Source: Polyangiaceae bacterium
GTDB lineage: Bacteria > Myxococcota_A > Polyangia > Polyangiales > Polyangiaceae
DNA length: 64,000 nucleotides
Direction: 5' to 3'
Assembly: GCA_016715885.1 (NCBI GenBank)
Contig: JADJXL010000026.1
Coordinates: 124,001-188,000 of the forward strand
Shown here: positions 1 through 9,387 of the stretch, in pieces
How the letters are laid out: every line of letters starts with the position of its first letter
How positions within the stretch are numbered: position 1 is the stretch's first letter
The notes under the pieces: model-generated
Told to the model about the DNA's origin: nothing
The model's input: only the letters and a program-made list of their open reading frames with translations
Database searches by the model: none
Translations under genes and position numbers: made by a program

Positions 1-804
1 GGTGTTTGTCGGGCTGTTACGTTTCATGAGCGACGTTTTTCACGCCCCCCACGAATGCTTGGGCAAGCACTCGAGTCATGATGCATGACTCCGACGAACC
101 TGTGTACTAGAAAAACGAACCATTTGCACACGGACCCTCGCGCACGGGAATCCGTTTGTCGAAAGTTGGCTACAGTTATGACGACTACATACTTCTCGCG
201 CGCCAAAGTCTCCGTCGGCCAATGCTCCTGCCCAGCGATCTGCGACCTTCAGCCGATCAAACGCCGATGTGGTAGGGGCGTCTTCCCAAGGCGTCGAAAA
301 ATAGTCAGTCGACACGAGGCGCGTTCGAACCGCCCACGACAATCGAAAGCAACGTGCGAGAGCGCCAAACCGTTAGAAAGCATGGTGCCGTTCGTCTCGG
401 TGCAGCACCGTATACCAAGACAACCACGAGTCATTCGTTCACGACGATTGACAAGGGCCGCGTAAATCTTTTTTCCGTTTGCCGCGTAATAACTTACGCG
501 TAGTGGTTCGCCCCGGGGGTGCGTCCGGAAAGTCCCCGATGACAAATCGGGTTCGTCCTTCAACACCATGCGGGGACGGCGAGGATTGACCCGCAGTTGC
601 AAAGAACGGGACCATTTTCGACGTCATGACGTGTCATTGACGATCAAGATCGACGGAGGGTCGCGCGGGCGCCGAATTTTTCGGCCCCGCTCCATGTTTT
701 GCGATGCCCTGCTCGCTCGTCCGGTTGGCAACGGTTGCTTCGGGCATCCTGGCATGCTCATTCTCTGGCGGCTCAAAGGCGAGCACTGGCGGAGTGGAAA
801 AACG
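1..804. other. Leading region without a supported gene
   Basis: No reading frame here looks like a protein: the candidates overlap on both strands and have arginine-rich, shadow-like composition. Two short perfect hairpins are visible, at 483-500 (arms CGCGTAA/TTACGCG) and 535-551 (arms CCCGAT/ATCGGG). They may be regulatory or terminator remnants. The promoter of the aminotransferase at 805 should lie in the distal part. Nothing else is recognised. Confidence 0.5.
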
Positions 805-2043
805 ATGAGCCGCACGGGTGACATTTCATTTGCGCCAACGCTCGGCGATCGGGAGCTCTTCCCAGACCTCGAACCGCTCGTTTATTGCAACCACGCCGCC
901 ATCTCGCCTCCGTCGTGGCCCGTGCGGCGAGCGATGCAAAATGCGCTGGTCGACTTTGGGCGTCGAGGTGTGGGGGCGTATGGCGTGTACATCGCTCAAC
1001 GCGCGCGCCTGCGTGGGAAACTCGCGCAGCTCATTTCTGCATCGGCGGATGAAATCGGCTTCGTGCCGAATACTTCGTACGGGGTGACCGCAATCGCGTT
1101 TTCGTTTCCATGGCGCGCAGGCGATCGTGTGGTCCTCTTCGAGGGCGAATTCCCGGCGAACGTGACGCCTTGGCTGCAAGCGGCGAAGCACTTCGAGCTC
1201 GAGCCCGTGATGCTCGAGGTGCGGGATTTTCAGGAGAGCGACGAGCGGGGTTTGTCGCGACTCGAGGAAACGCTGGCCCATGGTGCGCGTCTCGTTGCGG
1301 TCAGTGCCGTGCAATTTCAATCGGGGCTGCGCATGCCCATCGAAGCGATCGCGAAGCTGTGTCACGCGTATGGAGCAGAGCTTTTCGTCGACGCCATTCA
1401 GGCGGTGGGCATCGTGCCGATGGACGTCCGTGCGCTTGGAATCGATTACTTGGCGTCGGGTGGGCACAAGTGGCTGATGGGGCCCGAGGGCACCGGGTTT
1501 CTGTACGTGCGCAAGGAGCGAGGCGCGGGGCTCGTGCCAAATCTTGCGAGTTGGCTCAGCCAAGAAGACGGCCTTCGTTTTCTCGCCGAAGGACCGAACC
1601 TGATGCGTTACGGCGCGCCTATCAAGCAGGGTGTGGCGATGTTCGAGACGGGCTGCATGAACACCGTTGGCTTCGTGGGACTCGAAGCTGCCGTGGATCT
1701 CGTCGCAGCGCTTGGTCCCGAGAAGATTTTGGCGCACGTGATGCGCTGGGCAGACGCTGTCGAACCGGGCCTCGTCGAGCGTGGGTTCACATCGCTTCGA
1801 GCCGCCGAAGAGCATCGCCGAAGCGGCATCTTGGGACTTCTGCCGCCCGCGGATATTTCCGTGGTCGATCTGCACCAGGCCTTGGCGACGCGTGGCGTCT
1901 CATGCGCTTTGCCCGACGGCGTGCTTCGTTTCAGTCCACATTGGCCGAACAACGTCGACGAAGCGGAACAGGTGCTCGCTTCCATGGACGATGCGCTTGC
2001 GGAATTGCGCGGGGCGCCACGTCCACGAATGGATGATTGGTAG
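805..2043 (+). CDS. Class V aminotransferase (PLP-dependent)
   Basis: This encodes a 412-residue fold-type I PLP enzyme of the class V family, which includes cysteine desulfurases, isopenicillin-N epimerase-like and kynureninase-like proteins. The PLP-binding lysine is K222 in SGGHKWLMGPEG, and the cofactor-contacting aspartate is D196 in ELFVDAIQ. The N-terminal substrate region YCNHAAISPP resembles the LNHA/YLDNA motif of the family. I chose ATG 805 because homology-like sequence begins just after it (MSRTGDISF); the longer open frame from 568 has unconvincing composition. The cysteine expected near the C-terminus of a desulfurase is not obvious, so a desulfurase role is less likely than epimerase or lyase chemistry. 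The gene converges on the lipoprotein gene, with only 8 bases between stop codons. Confidence 0.85.
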   Translation: MSRTGDISFAPTLGDRELFPDLEPLVYCNHAAISPPSWPVRRAMQNALVDFGRRGVGAYGVYIAQRARLRGKLAQLISASADEIGFVPNTSYGVTAIAFSFPWRAGDRVVLFEGEFPANVTPWLQAAKHFELEPVMLEVRDFQESDERGLSRLEETLAHGARLVAVSAVQFQSGLRMPIEAIAKLCHAYGAELFVDAIQAVGIVPMDVRALGIDYLASGGHKWLMGPEGTGFLYVRKERGAGLVPNLASWLSQEDGLRFLAEGPNLMRYGAPIKQGVAMFETGCMNTVGFVGLEAAVDLVAALGPEKILAHVMRWADAVEPGLVERGFTSLRAAEEHRRSGILGLLPPADISVVDLHQALATRGVSCALPDGVLRFSPHWPNNVDEAEQVLASMDDALAELRGAPRPRMDDW

Positions 2044-2051
2044 TCAAACGT

Positions 2052-4757
2052 TCACTTGGGAGCGGACCAGCCGATCGACATGAACCGGACGCGTCCGTTG
2101 CCGCCGACGGATTCGTCTCCGAAGAGCAGCGTGCTTGCGGACGCGTTGGCGAAGGCTGGAGAAACATCGGCATTGGCGCCGCCGGAGAGGGCCACGAGCG
2201 TCTTGCGAGGACCCGGTGGCGCACCGGGACTCAGCTCGAACGCGTCGATTTGCATGCTGTCGCGGATCGCCGATGCGGCTGCGCCTCGGCACTGCGTGGC
2301 CGTGCACGTGAGCGCGATGGAGGAGATGGTGCCGCGGTCTTCGGCGCGCATGAGGACGGGCGCGCCGGCGAGGGCTCCACGACTGTCGATGACGGCGATG
2401 CGAACGCCGGCATCGGCCGTTGCGGCGTCCGTGGTTGCGTCTTCGATCCATGCGACGACGACGTCGTTGCCTGCAAGAGCGACCGAAGGCGAGCGGGAAT
2501 GGCCGGGCGAGGCGAAGAGGCGCATGGGCGGACCGAGCTCGCGCAGCGTGCGTGCGTCGAGACGAACGGCGTAGATGTCGCCGTTTCCTTCTTCGGTGCT
2601 TTGCCGTGCGTCACTCCAAACCACGACGACTTCTTTGCCGCGCATGACGATCTGCACTTCGGCGGCATCGCCGGGCGCGTCGGTGAGACGCCGATCGGCG
2701 ACGACTTTGCGCAAGGAACGATCCACGCGTGCGGCGTACACTTCGGCATTTCCGTCGCGCGTATCGACCCAAGCGACGATCCATCCGTCGTCGGCGCCGC
2801 CTTGCGGATCGGTGGGCGGGGCGTATGCGATGGCCACGTCGCTCGCTTCACTGGGTACGTCGCCTTTTTTGGCTTTGCGTTTGACGGTGGTGAGGGCTTT
2901 TTGTGCGATTTTGGCGCCATCGGGCCCAAGTTTGGCGAGCTGCACTTGGGTCTCGCCCTTGTCGCGGGAAACCCAGGCAATGGCTGCTTCGTTCGTCTTG
3001 GATGTGCGTGCTGCATCGAGCGCAACGCCGCCGATCGAAACGGCTCGATCCGACAGGATTTGGGTTTTTCCAAGCTCACCGGTGGGTGACACCGAGCGCA
3101 CACCGACGACCGCGAGCGGTTCGGCTTTTTTGCTGGGTTTGCCCTGGGCGACGTCGTTGCTTTCGATGAAGTAGGTGACCCACGCGGCGAGTGTCGTGCC
3201 GCCAGAGAGCTCGGTGGAGGACACTTTTGCCAAGTGTTCGCCGTCGTAGATGCTGGTCACGGTGCGGGCGAAGGGCGGCGATTCGCTGGGATCGCGCGAT
3301 GCGGGCGATTGCCAAGACGTTGAGCGCACGGGCAAACCGAGCATCGCGACGGTCGCGGGCGGGCCCGGTATCGAGGCAAGCGTCGTGCACGTACCGCCGT
3401 GACACGACAGTGACCGTGTCAATTCGGGGATTCCGTCTGTCGCGGCAAACGGTTCGGCGCGTAGCGGTTCGGATGCGCGCACGGAGAGGTCGGGGCCGAA
3501 GCGCACGAACGCGGGCCAGATGGGCGGTTCCGCCGCCGCAGGAAGCGATGCCGAACCGATGGGCGCGAGGGTTGTCACGGCAAACCCGTCACCGTCGGGC
3601 GTGATGTCCGGCGGACCGCTCGCACTGAATACGAGCGTTGCGCGTTCGCTTTGAAGCATCGCGTCTGCATCGAGGATGCCGAGGTGAATGAGCCGTCCTT
3701 CGCGCGGGGAACGCAGCAGATCTTCCCACGCAAGGAGCGCCTTTGGCTTCGCGCCTGCACCACCCACGACGGACACGAGGGCTTGCTCGCCCACGGGCGG
3801 CGTTGCTCGCCGCGGTGGCGTTGCGATGCGGCCACCTTTTTCGACGGCGGCAACGTACACACTCGCATCGATCTCGCGCACGTCGGTCCACGCAAGCAGC
3901 GTGCGTGCTCCCACGCGTGTGACGATGAGATCGCCGTGCGCCGTTGCTTCAGCGCTCACCGTGACGGGCGGCGATACCTTTCCGTCGAAACCGACGTCGG
4001 CATACAGCACGCGGCCCGTTCGACCCTGTTCGGATGCTTCCGTCGCCGCGTCGACGAGCGTCGCGATGGCTGCGCCGCCATCGGTTGGAGCCATCCCCCA
4101 GCTCATCACGCGCTTCGAAAGCACTATGCTCGGGGGCGGAGTTTGTCCGAGCTTGACGGGCACGGCGATGACGTCGAAGTACGCATCGCGCGGGACTTCC
4201 CACACGACCAGCGCCGAGTTTGTCCCTTCCACGATCTCGATGAAGCTCACGTCGTCGGCGGATTGCGCCAGGAGATAGGGGCCACTGCGAAGACGACCCG
4301 ACGCATCGAGCGATACGGCGCGTACGGTCGCGTTTCCTTTGGTGCCTTCGACCCAAGTCGCGAGCCAACCTTCACCGACGGGAGCGACTGCGGCCGTGAA
4401 GACTTCGCCAACGGTTACGCCGAGGTCGACTTGTTCGGCCTTCGGCGCGCCGTCGGCGCCAAGGAGGCGTGAGAAAAGTTTGCCCTTGGCGTTGAAGACC
4501 AGGAGCATTTCATCGCCTCGACGCGCGACGTACGGGACCGACTGTTCATCGTCGAATCGAGCGATCACGTGGGACGGCAAGAACGCAGGTGGTGGCGCTG
4601 CCGTATCCTTCGGAACGACAGTTTCGACGCGAGGTATGGCGGGCCGTGTCCTGCCGCGAGCGGTTGTCTTGGAAGTCGCGCTGCCGCAACCAATACCGAC
4701 GGACAACGAGGCGACGAGCGTGAGGACAAACGCTACACGAGCCGGCGAGCTTCGCAT
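2052..4757 (-). CDS. Large secreted lipoprotein, beta-propeller-like
   Basis: This predicts a 901-residue exported protein. From ATG 4757 it starts MRSSPARVAF, followed by a hydrophobic stretch and a cysteine in SVGIGCGS, so a lipoprotein signal is likely, although the -3 residue is atypical. The mature part repeats short beta-strand patterns such as VVAWIEDA, WIVAWVDTRDG and VVVVWSDARQ. Spaced repeats of this type suggest a multi-bladed propeller or similar all-beta repeat. No catalytic motif is seen and the function is unknown. The next gene upstream on the same strand is a sensor kinase ending 81 bases before this start, so the two may be co-transcribed. Large lipoproteins of this type are common in myxobacteria. 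Confidence 0.75.
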   Translation of the reverse strand: MRSSPARVAFVLTLVASLSVGIGCGSATSKTTARGRTRPAIPRVETVVPKDTAAPPPAFLPSHVIARFDDEQSVPYVARRGDEMLLVFNAKGKLFSRLLGADGAPKAEQVDLGVTVGEVFTAAVAPVGEGWLATWVEGTKGNATVRAVSLDASGRLRSGPYLLAQSADDVSFIEIVEGTNSALVVWEVPRDAYFDVIAVPVKLGQTPPPSIVLSKRVMSWGMAPTDGGAAIATLVDAATEASEQGRTGRVLYADVGFDGKVSPPVTVSAEATAHGDLIVTRVGARTLLAWTDVREIDASVYVAAVEKGGRIATPPRRATPPVGEQALVSVVGGAGAKPKALLAWEDLLRSPREGRLIHLGILDADAMLQSERATLVFSASGPPDITPDGDGFAVTTLAPIGSASLPAAAEPPIWPAFVRFGPDLSVRASEPLRAEPFAATDGIPELTRSLSCHGGTCTTLASIPGPPATVAMLGLPVRSTSWQSPASRDPSESPPFARTVTSIYDGEHLAKVSSTELSGGTTLAAWVTYFIESNDVAQGKPSKKAEPLAVVGVRSVSPTGELGKTQILSDRAVSIGGVALDAARTSKTNEAAIAWVSRDKGETQVQLAKLGPDGAKIAQKALTTVKRKAKKGDVPSEASDVAIAYAPPTDPQGGADDGWIVAWVDTRDGNAEVYAARVDRSLRKVVADRRLTDAPGDAAEVQIVMRGKEVVVVWSDARQSTEEGNGDIYAVRLDARTLRELGPPMRLFASPGHSRSPSVALAGNDVVVAWIEDATTDAATADAGVRIAVIDSRGALAGAPVLMRAEDRGTISSIALTCTATQCRGAAASAIRDSMQIDAFELSPGAPPGPRKTLVALSGGANADVSPAFANASASTLLFGDESVGGNGRVRFMSIGWSAPK

Positions 4758-4838
4758 GGCTGGACCATGCCAGACGCAGCCGAGCACGGCCACCTCTTGG
4801 ACGTTTCACGGAAGACGAACGCCCCGAGCGGTCGATCT

Positions 4839-6578
4839 CTACGACGGGCTCTTGTCCTGACGGAATGTCGTGTCGATGGCGGGAGGTTTGTCGAGAAGCG
4901 GAGGTCCCGTGATCGGCAGCAGAATCTCGAAGACCGCGCCGCCTTTGGTGGCCTCGCGATACATGATTTCGCCGCCGTGCTCGAACACCATGCGATGCAC
5001 GATCGCCAGTCCCAGACCGGTGCCTTTTTCTTTCGACGTCGCGTATGGCTCGAACAGACGCGGCAAGATCTCTGGCGGCACACCCGGGCCATTGTCCCGG
5101 ACGACGATGCGCACTTTGCCATCCGCTGCCAAATCGATGGTCACGACGACGCGCGGATCGGGACGTACCGCGCTTGCAGCGTCGAGACCATTTTGGACGA
5201 GGTTGGTCAGGACCTGGACCATCTGATCACGATCGGCCATCACGTTCGGGATCTTGTCGGCCTTGAGCTCCACGCGTTTGGTTCCCGTCTTTTCGAGGCC
5301 TTCGCCTGCGGAGGCGTGAAGCGTGACGACACCTTTGGCCACTTCGACGAGGTCGATTGATTCGGGTTTTGGCGGCGGAAGCCGAGCGAACTTCGTGAAT
5401 TCCGAGACGATGTTGGCGATGCGATGCACCTCTTGAAGCACCGTCGTCGTGGCTTCTTCGAAGTATTCGTCGAACGCCGGATCGTCGCGCGCTCGAAGGC
5501 GGCGAAGCGTTTCGACCGCAGCGCGGATGGGAGCAAGAGGATTTTTGATTTCGTGCGCGACTTGCCGCGCAACTTCGCGACGAGCCGAGATGCGTTCCGC
5601 GGCCGCGAGTCGCTTACGGATCGATGCCAGCTCGGCGATCGTGCGGTTGTACGCATTCGCCAACTCGCCGAGCTCGCGGCTGCCCCGTCCAACGATCGTC
5701 CGCGGTTCTCCCACGACGACTTCTCTCGTTTCACGCGCCAACTCGACGATCGGACGGGACAAACTTCGAGCCAGGATGACCGCCAAACCAAGTCCAATGA
5801 GAAGCGCCGCTGCACCCGCAGTGAGAACAGCTCGATCCAGCTCGGCAAGCGCCGCGTGAAGCGTTTCTTTCGTTGCCGTGATGACCACGCGCATGCCCGG
5901 CACGTCCTTGACGTCGACCGTACGCACGACGGCATCGGCAACCTTCTTGGGTGAACGATCGTCACCCGCCAGGCGTAGTTTGACCCCATACGAAAGGCCG
6001 ATTCGATCGAGGATCGCACCGACGCTCCGTGCCCCCACGAGCCCCACTTCGAGGCCCTTCTCTCCGTGCGTGCAAAACGCTTCGAGAAAGCCCGCACCGC
6101 CCGACGAATCGGTTCTCCACGACGCAGCCGATCCCGCGTTGGAACGCAGCAGTTTGCCCAATCTTGCATCCGTCGTGCTCGTCCGCGCGACATCCGATGC
6201 TGCCAAGACAAACCCTTGACCCGTGACGAGCGACAGTTCGTCGAGCGCGAGCGCTTGCGCTTGGTTCGGTACGAAGTGCGTCCATGCCGACCGCTTGCCT
6301 GCATGGATCTTGGTCGCATCTCCACGCTCTTTCTCGAGCGCCGTGCGCACTTCATCGACGAACGTATCGTGAGCACAAAGTGGCTCGAGCAACGCACCTA
6401 GCGCGCGCACCTCCCGCCCGAACTCACGCTGCACGCTCGTCGCAGCCGCGTCGACACGACGATCGTAATCCCTCTCGATCGTCTGCCGCGTCGAACGTCG
6501 CAAAGACACGCCAACGAGCGCCGTTGCGAGAATGGCGACGAAGCTGAATGCGATCATCAATCGCGCGGCAAGAGTCAC
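4839..6578 (-). CDS. NtrY/NtrB-like membrane sensor histidine kinase
   Basis: This is a 579-residue two-component sensor kinase. An N-terminal membrane segment (about residues 5-25), an extracytoplasmic sensor region (about 30-245) and a second membrane segment (about 250-270) lead into a HAMP-like linker. The HisKA domain carries the phosphoacceptor H342 in QVAHEIKNPLAPIR. The ATPase domain shows the N box (VLTNLVQNGLDAA), G1 (DNGPGVPPE) and G2 (GTGLGLAIV). HEIKNPL is typical of the NtrB/NtrY group. No response regulator gene is adjacent, so the partner must be encoded elsewhere. It may share a transcript with the downstream lipoprotein gene. Confidence 0.9.
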   Translation of the reverse strand: MTLAARLMIAFSFVAILATALVGVSLRRSTRQTIERDYDRRVDAAATSVQREFGREVRALGALLEPLCAHDTFVDEVRTALEKERGDATKIHAGKRSAWTHFVPNQAQALALDELSLVTGQGFVLAASDVARTSTTDARLGKLLRSNAGSAASWRTDSSGGAGFLEAFCTHGEKGLEVGLVGARSVGAILDRIGLSYGVKLRLAGDDRSPKKVADAVVRTVDVKDVPGMRVVITATKETLHAALAELDRAVLTAGAAALLIGLGLAVILARSLSRPIVELARETREVVVGEPRTIVGRGSRELGELANAYNRTIAELASIRKRLAAAERISARREVARQVAHEIKNPLAPIRAAVETLRRLRARDDPAFDEYFEEATTTVLQEVHRIANIVSEFTKFARLPPPKPESIDLVEVAKGVVTLHASAGEGLEKTGTKRVELKADKIPNVMADRDQMVQVLTNLVQNGLDAASAVRPDPRVVVTIDLAADGKVRIVVRDNGPGVPPEILPRLFEPYATSKEKGTGLGLAIVHRMVFEHGGEIMYREATKGGAVFEILLPITGPPLLDKPPAIDTTFRQDKSPS

Positions 6579-7029
6579 GACGGTGCAACGACGATGACGC
6601 GGAAGCGATTCCTACGCGAGCGCGTCCGAGGCTGTGTCATCACGACGGAGCGCCACATCGTTCCGGTTTTTCCCATCAAACCCTCACCCGACAACCGCCG
6701 CCGACGCTGCGCGTCGGAGGGACTTCTGGCGTATTGGCACAAATACCGTTTTCGATCTTACACTCACGAGAACGCCGAGACTGCTGAGTTTCTGTTCATC
6801 CCCAGGGGCACCGGCGCGGGACGATCGTGCGGGAAATGAACCGCCTCCTTGCACGCGCCCCCCTGGCGCTCTTAACCTCGGCAAGCACTCGCGTCTCGCG
6901 CTCGAAGCCACCGCTCATTACGGGCGGGATCGAGGCGCGTCGTGCCTCACCCGCAGGCCGCGTCCATCATGAACTCAAGGCAGCTCGGGCCCCCCGCAGT
7001 CGTTCTCATTGCCGCTGTCATTTTTCGGC
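6579..7029. other. Divergent intergenic region, no gene supported
   Basis: This 451-base stretch separates the divergent kinase and chemoreceptor genes and presumably carries both promoters. Open frames here are short and overlapping. A 32-codon frame from ATG 6969 (starts MNSRQLGPPAVVLIAA) has a hydrophobic segment and runs into the chemoreceptor start in another frame. It could be a leader peptide or chance. Confidence 0.4.
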
Positions 7030-9345
7030 ATGGGATCAAAGTCTTTGCTCAAAGACTACACGTCTGAACTTTTTTACCTCGTGGGCCTTGGCGCCGCGAT
7101 CGCGATATTCATCGCGAGCTCGTCGCAAGGTGCAGCGGTTCGTCTCGGCGGACTCGTCGATGCACTGAAGGCAGCGGCACGGGGCAAAAAGCCCAGCATT
7201 CCCGAAGGCGTCACCGGCGAGCTCGCCGATGTGTACGACGAGGTCGCTCGGCTCGCCAAACGCACCAACGAGCTCGACGCCGAAGTCAAGAAGCTCGAAG
7301 AGGGCGGCGGCGCGAATGCGATCAACGTCGACGAGTTGCTCGAGGTTTTGCAGCGTGCATCGACGGGCGAACGCGTGCGAGCGCCCGCGGGGACGAAGCC
7401 CGAAATGGCGCGCATTTATGCGGAGCTTTCGGGCGTAGCGGAGTCCGTGCGCGATGCTTCGAGTGCCGCGGAGAAGAAGGCGCTCGTCGCCGAAGAACGC
7501 GCGCGTGCAGCCGAGCAACAAGCGAATGCGGCCGAACAACGTCTCGCATCGCTCGAGCAGCGCATCGCCGGCGCAGAGCAGCGCGCGATGTTTGCCGAGC
7601 AGTCCCTTGCGGCAGCCGAACAGCGCTCGAATCAAGCCGAGCAGCGTGCTGTAACGGCGGAGCAGCGTGAGGCGCAACGTAAGAATGAGCTCGTGGAAGC
7701 GCTCGCGGCCGTCGAAGCGGACGTGGTCGAAGGCGTGCAGCGTGCGGTCGCAGGCGAACGCGTGCGGCCGCCGGCCGGCGCCAAGCCTGAGGTTGCGCGT
7801 ATTTACATGGAGCTCGCGGCAATCGGTGAACGCCTCGCGACCGCCGAGCAACGCGACCACCAACGACGTGCCGAGCTCGCCGAAGCGATGCACATGCTGG
7901 AAGGCGAGCTGGTGGATGCCGTGCAACGCGCTGCAACGGGTGAGCGCGTGCGTCCGCCCTCGGGTGCCAAGCCCGAAGTTGCTCGCATTTTCATGGAGCT
8001 GAGCGGGCTTGGTGAACGCATGGCGGTTGCCGAGCAACGTGAACAGAAGCGCCGTGCCGACCTCGGCGAAGTGCTCGGTGTCGTGGAAGATTACTTGCCG
8101 CGCCTTGGCGACGGCCTCGGCACCGTGATGGCCTCCGTCGAGCAAACCGCGGCCAACTCGCGTGACTTCAACAGCTCGCTGAGCGGCTTTGCGCAGGCGA
8201 TCGAGATGCTCGCGACGAGCGCTGAAGAGTCGAGCTCCAGCATCTTGGAGATGACCGCCACGAGCGACGAAGTTGCCGAGAACGTCGGTGAGCTTGCCGC
8301 GAGCGTCCGTGAAACGGTCTCGTCCATCGAAGAGATGGCCTACTCGATCCGCGAAGTGGCCAAGAACGTCGACGGTTTGTCCCTCACGGCCGAGGAAACC
8401 AGCTCGTCGATGAATCAGATGGACGTGTCGATCGACCAAGTGCAGTCGAACGCGAACGAGACGGCGCGTCTGTCCGAAGAAGTCGCGATGGACGCCGAAA
8501 AGGGTGCCGAAGCGATTCTGAAGACGATCAGCGAGATCTACCGCATCAAGGAATCGAGCCAGGAAGCCGTCAGCGTCATCTCGAACCTGAACTTCCGCAT
8601 CGAAGCCATCGGTCAGATCCTCGATACCATCGACGAAGTCGCGGAACAGACGAACTTGCTCGCGCTGAACGCCGCCATCCTTTCGGCGCAGGCAGGTGAA
8701 CACGGCAAGGGCTTCCAAGTCGTTGCAGAACAAATCAAAGAGCTCGCGGATCGTTCGAGCGCCAGCACCAAGGACATTTCCGACCTGATCAAGACGATTC
8801 AGCAGGAGTCCAAGAACGCGATCGCCGCCGTCGAACGCGGTGCGCACAACGTCGATCGCGGCGTCGAGGTTTCGAATGAAGCCGAGCGCGCGCTGAAGAA
8901 GATCACCGAGAGCTCGCAGAAGTCGACGAACATGGTGCGCGCGATCGCGCGTGCAACGGTCGAGCAGGCGAAAGGATCGAAGCAGGTCACGGATGCGATC
9001 GGTCGCATCGCGGAAACCGTGCAGCAGATCGCTGCAGCAACGGCCGAACAAGCACGCGGCTCGGAGCTCATCATGAAGAGCGCCGAGAAGATGCGCACCA
9101 TCACGCAACACGTGGAGCGATCGAGCCAGGAGCAGGCTCGCGGCGGCAGGCAGATGAGCAGCTCGATCGAGCAGATCTCGGCGATGATCAACAACCTGAA
9201 CACGTCGCAGCGCACCTGGAGCCACAAGGGCGAACAGATCCTCGACGCAGCCAAGAAGATCGAAGAAGCAGCACGCGCTCAGGAGCAAACGCTCCGCCAA
9301 CTCGGAAACGCACTCGAGCGATTGCGGCGGAGCGTCGCCGCGTAG
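7030..9345 (+). CDS. MCP-type signalling protein with four HAMP-like modules
   Basis: This encodes a methyl-accepting chemotaxis-like protein of about 771 residues. One N-terminal membrane segment (LFYLVGLGAAIAIFIA) is followed by cytoplasmic sequence with no periplasmic sensor domain. Four HAMP-like modules follow; three share the pattern GERVRxPxGxKPExARI, and an AEQR-rich heptad coiled coil separates modules 2 and 3. The C-terminal half is a canonical MCP signalling hairpin with the CheA/CheW-binding tip EVAEQTNLLALNAAILSAQAG. TTG 7009 is an alternative start, but ATG 7030 is preferred. A 12-bp hairpin follows the stop, and then an FHA protein gene. Structurally it recalls FrzCD-type or intracellular-sensing receptors of myxobacteria. 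The signal sensed is unknown. Confidence 0.9.
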   Translation: MGSKSLLKDYTSELFYLVGLGAAIAIFIASSSQGAAVRLGGLVDALKAAARGKKPSIPEGVTGELADVYDEVARLAKRTNELDAEVKKLEEGGGANAINVDELLEVLQRASTGERVRAPAGTKPEMARIYAELSGVAESVRDASSAAEKKALVAEERARAAEQQANAAEQRLASLEQRIAGAEQRAMFAEQSLAAAEQRSNQAEQRAVTAEQREAQRKNELVEALAAVEADVVEGVQRAVAGERVRPPAGAKPEVARIYMELAAIGERLATAEQRDHQRRAELAEAMHMLEGELVDAVQRAATGERVRPPSGAKPEVARIFMELSGLGERMAVAEQREQKRRADLGEVLGVVEDYLPRLGDGLGTVMASVEQTAANSRDFNSSLSGFAQAIEMLATSAEESSSSILEMTATSDEVAENVGELAASVRETVSSIEEMAYSIREVAKNVDGLSLTAEETSSSMNQMDVSIDQVQSNANETARLSEEVAMDAEKGAEAILKTISEIYRIKESSQEAVSVISNLNFRIEAIGQILDTIDEVAEQTNLLALNAAILSAQAGEHGKGFQVVAEQIKELADRSSASTKDISDLIKTIQQESKNAIAAVERGAHNVDRGVEVSNEAERALKKITESSQKSTNMVRAIARATVEQAKGSKQVTDAIGRIAETVQQIAAATAEQARGSELIMKSAEKMRTITQHVERSSQEQARGGRQMSSSIEQISAMINNLNTSQRTWSHKGEQILDAAKKIEEAARAQEQTLRQLGNALERLRRSVAA

Positions 9346-9375
9346 CGTTCGGCGCGGAAATGCCCGCGCCGAACG
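9346..9375 (+). terminator. Strong hairpin between the MCP and FHA genes
   Basis: The 12-base arms CGTTCGGCGCGG and CCGCGCCGAACG pair perfectly around a 6-base loop, starting at the base after the MCP stop codon. No U-tract follows, so it may be a partial terminator, an mRNA-stability element, or an attenuator setting the MCP:FHA ratio. The FHA start codon lies 12 bases after the hairpin. Confidence 0.55.
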
Positions 9376-9387
9376 ACCCAAGGTCCC

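Noticed and set aside
249..602. A 117-codon minus-strand frame in the leading region
   Set aside because: Composition is arginine-rich, no domain is evident, and it overlaps similar frames on the other strand.
826..1875. A 349-codon minus-strand frame opposite the aminotransferase
   Set aside because: Antisense shadow with Arg/His-rich composition. The plus-strand enzyme has the PLP lysine and family motifs.
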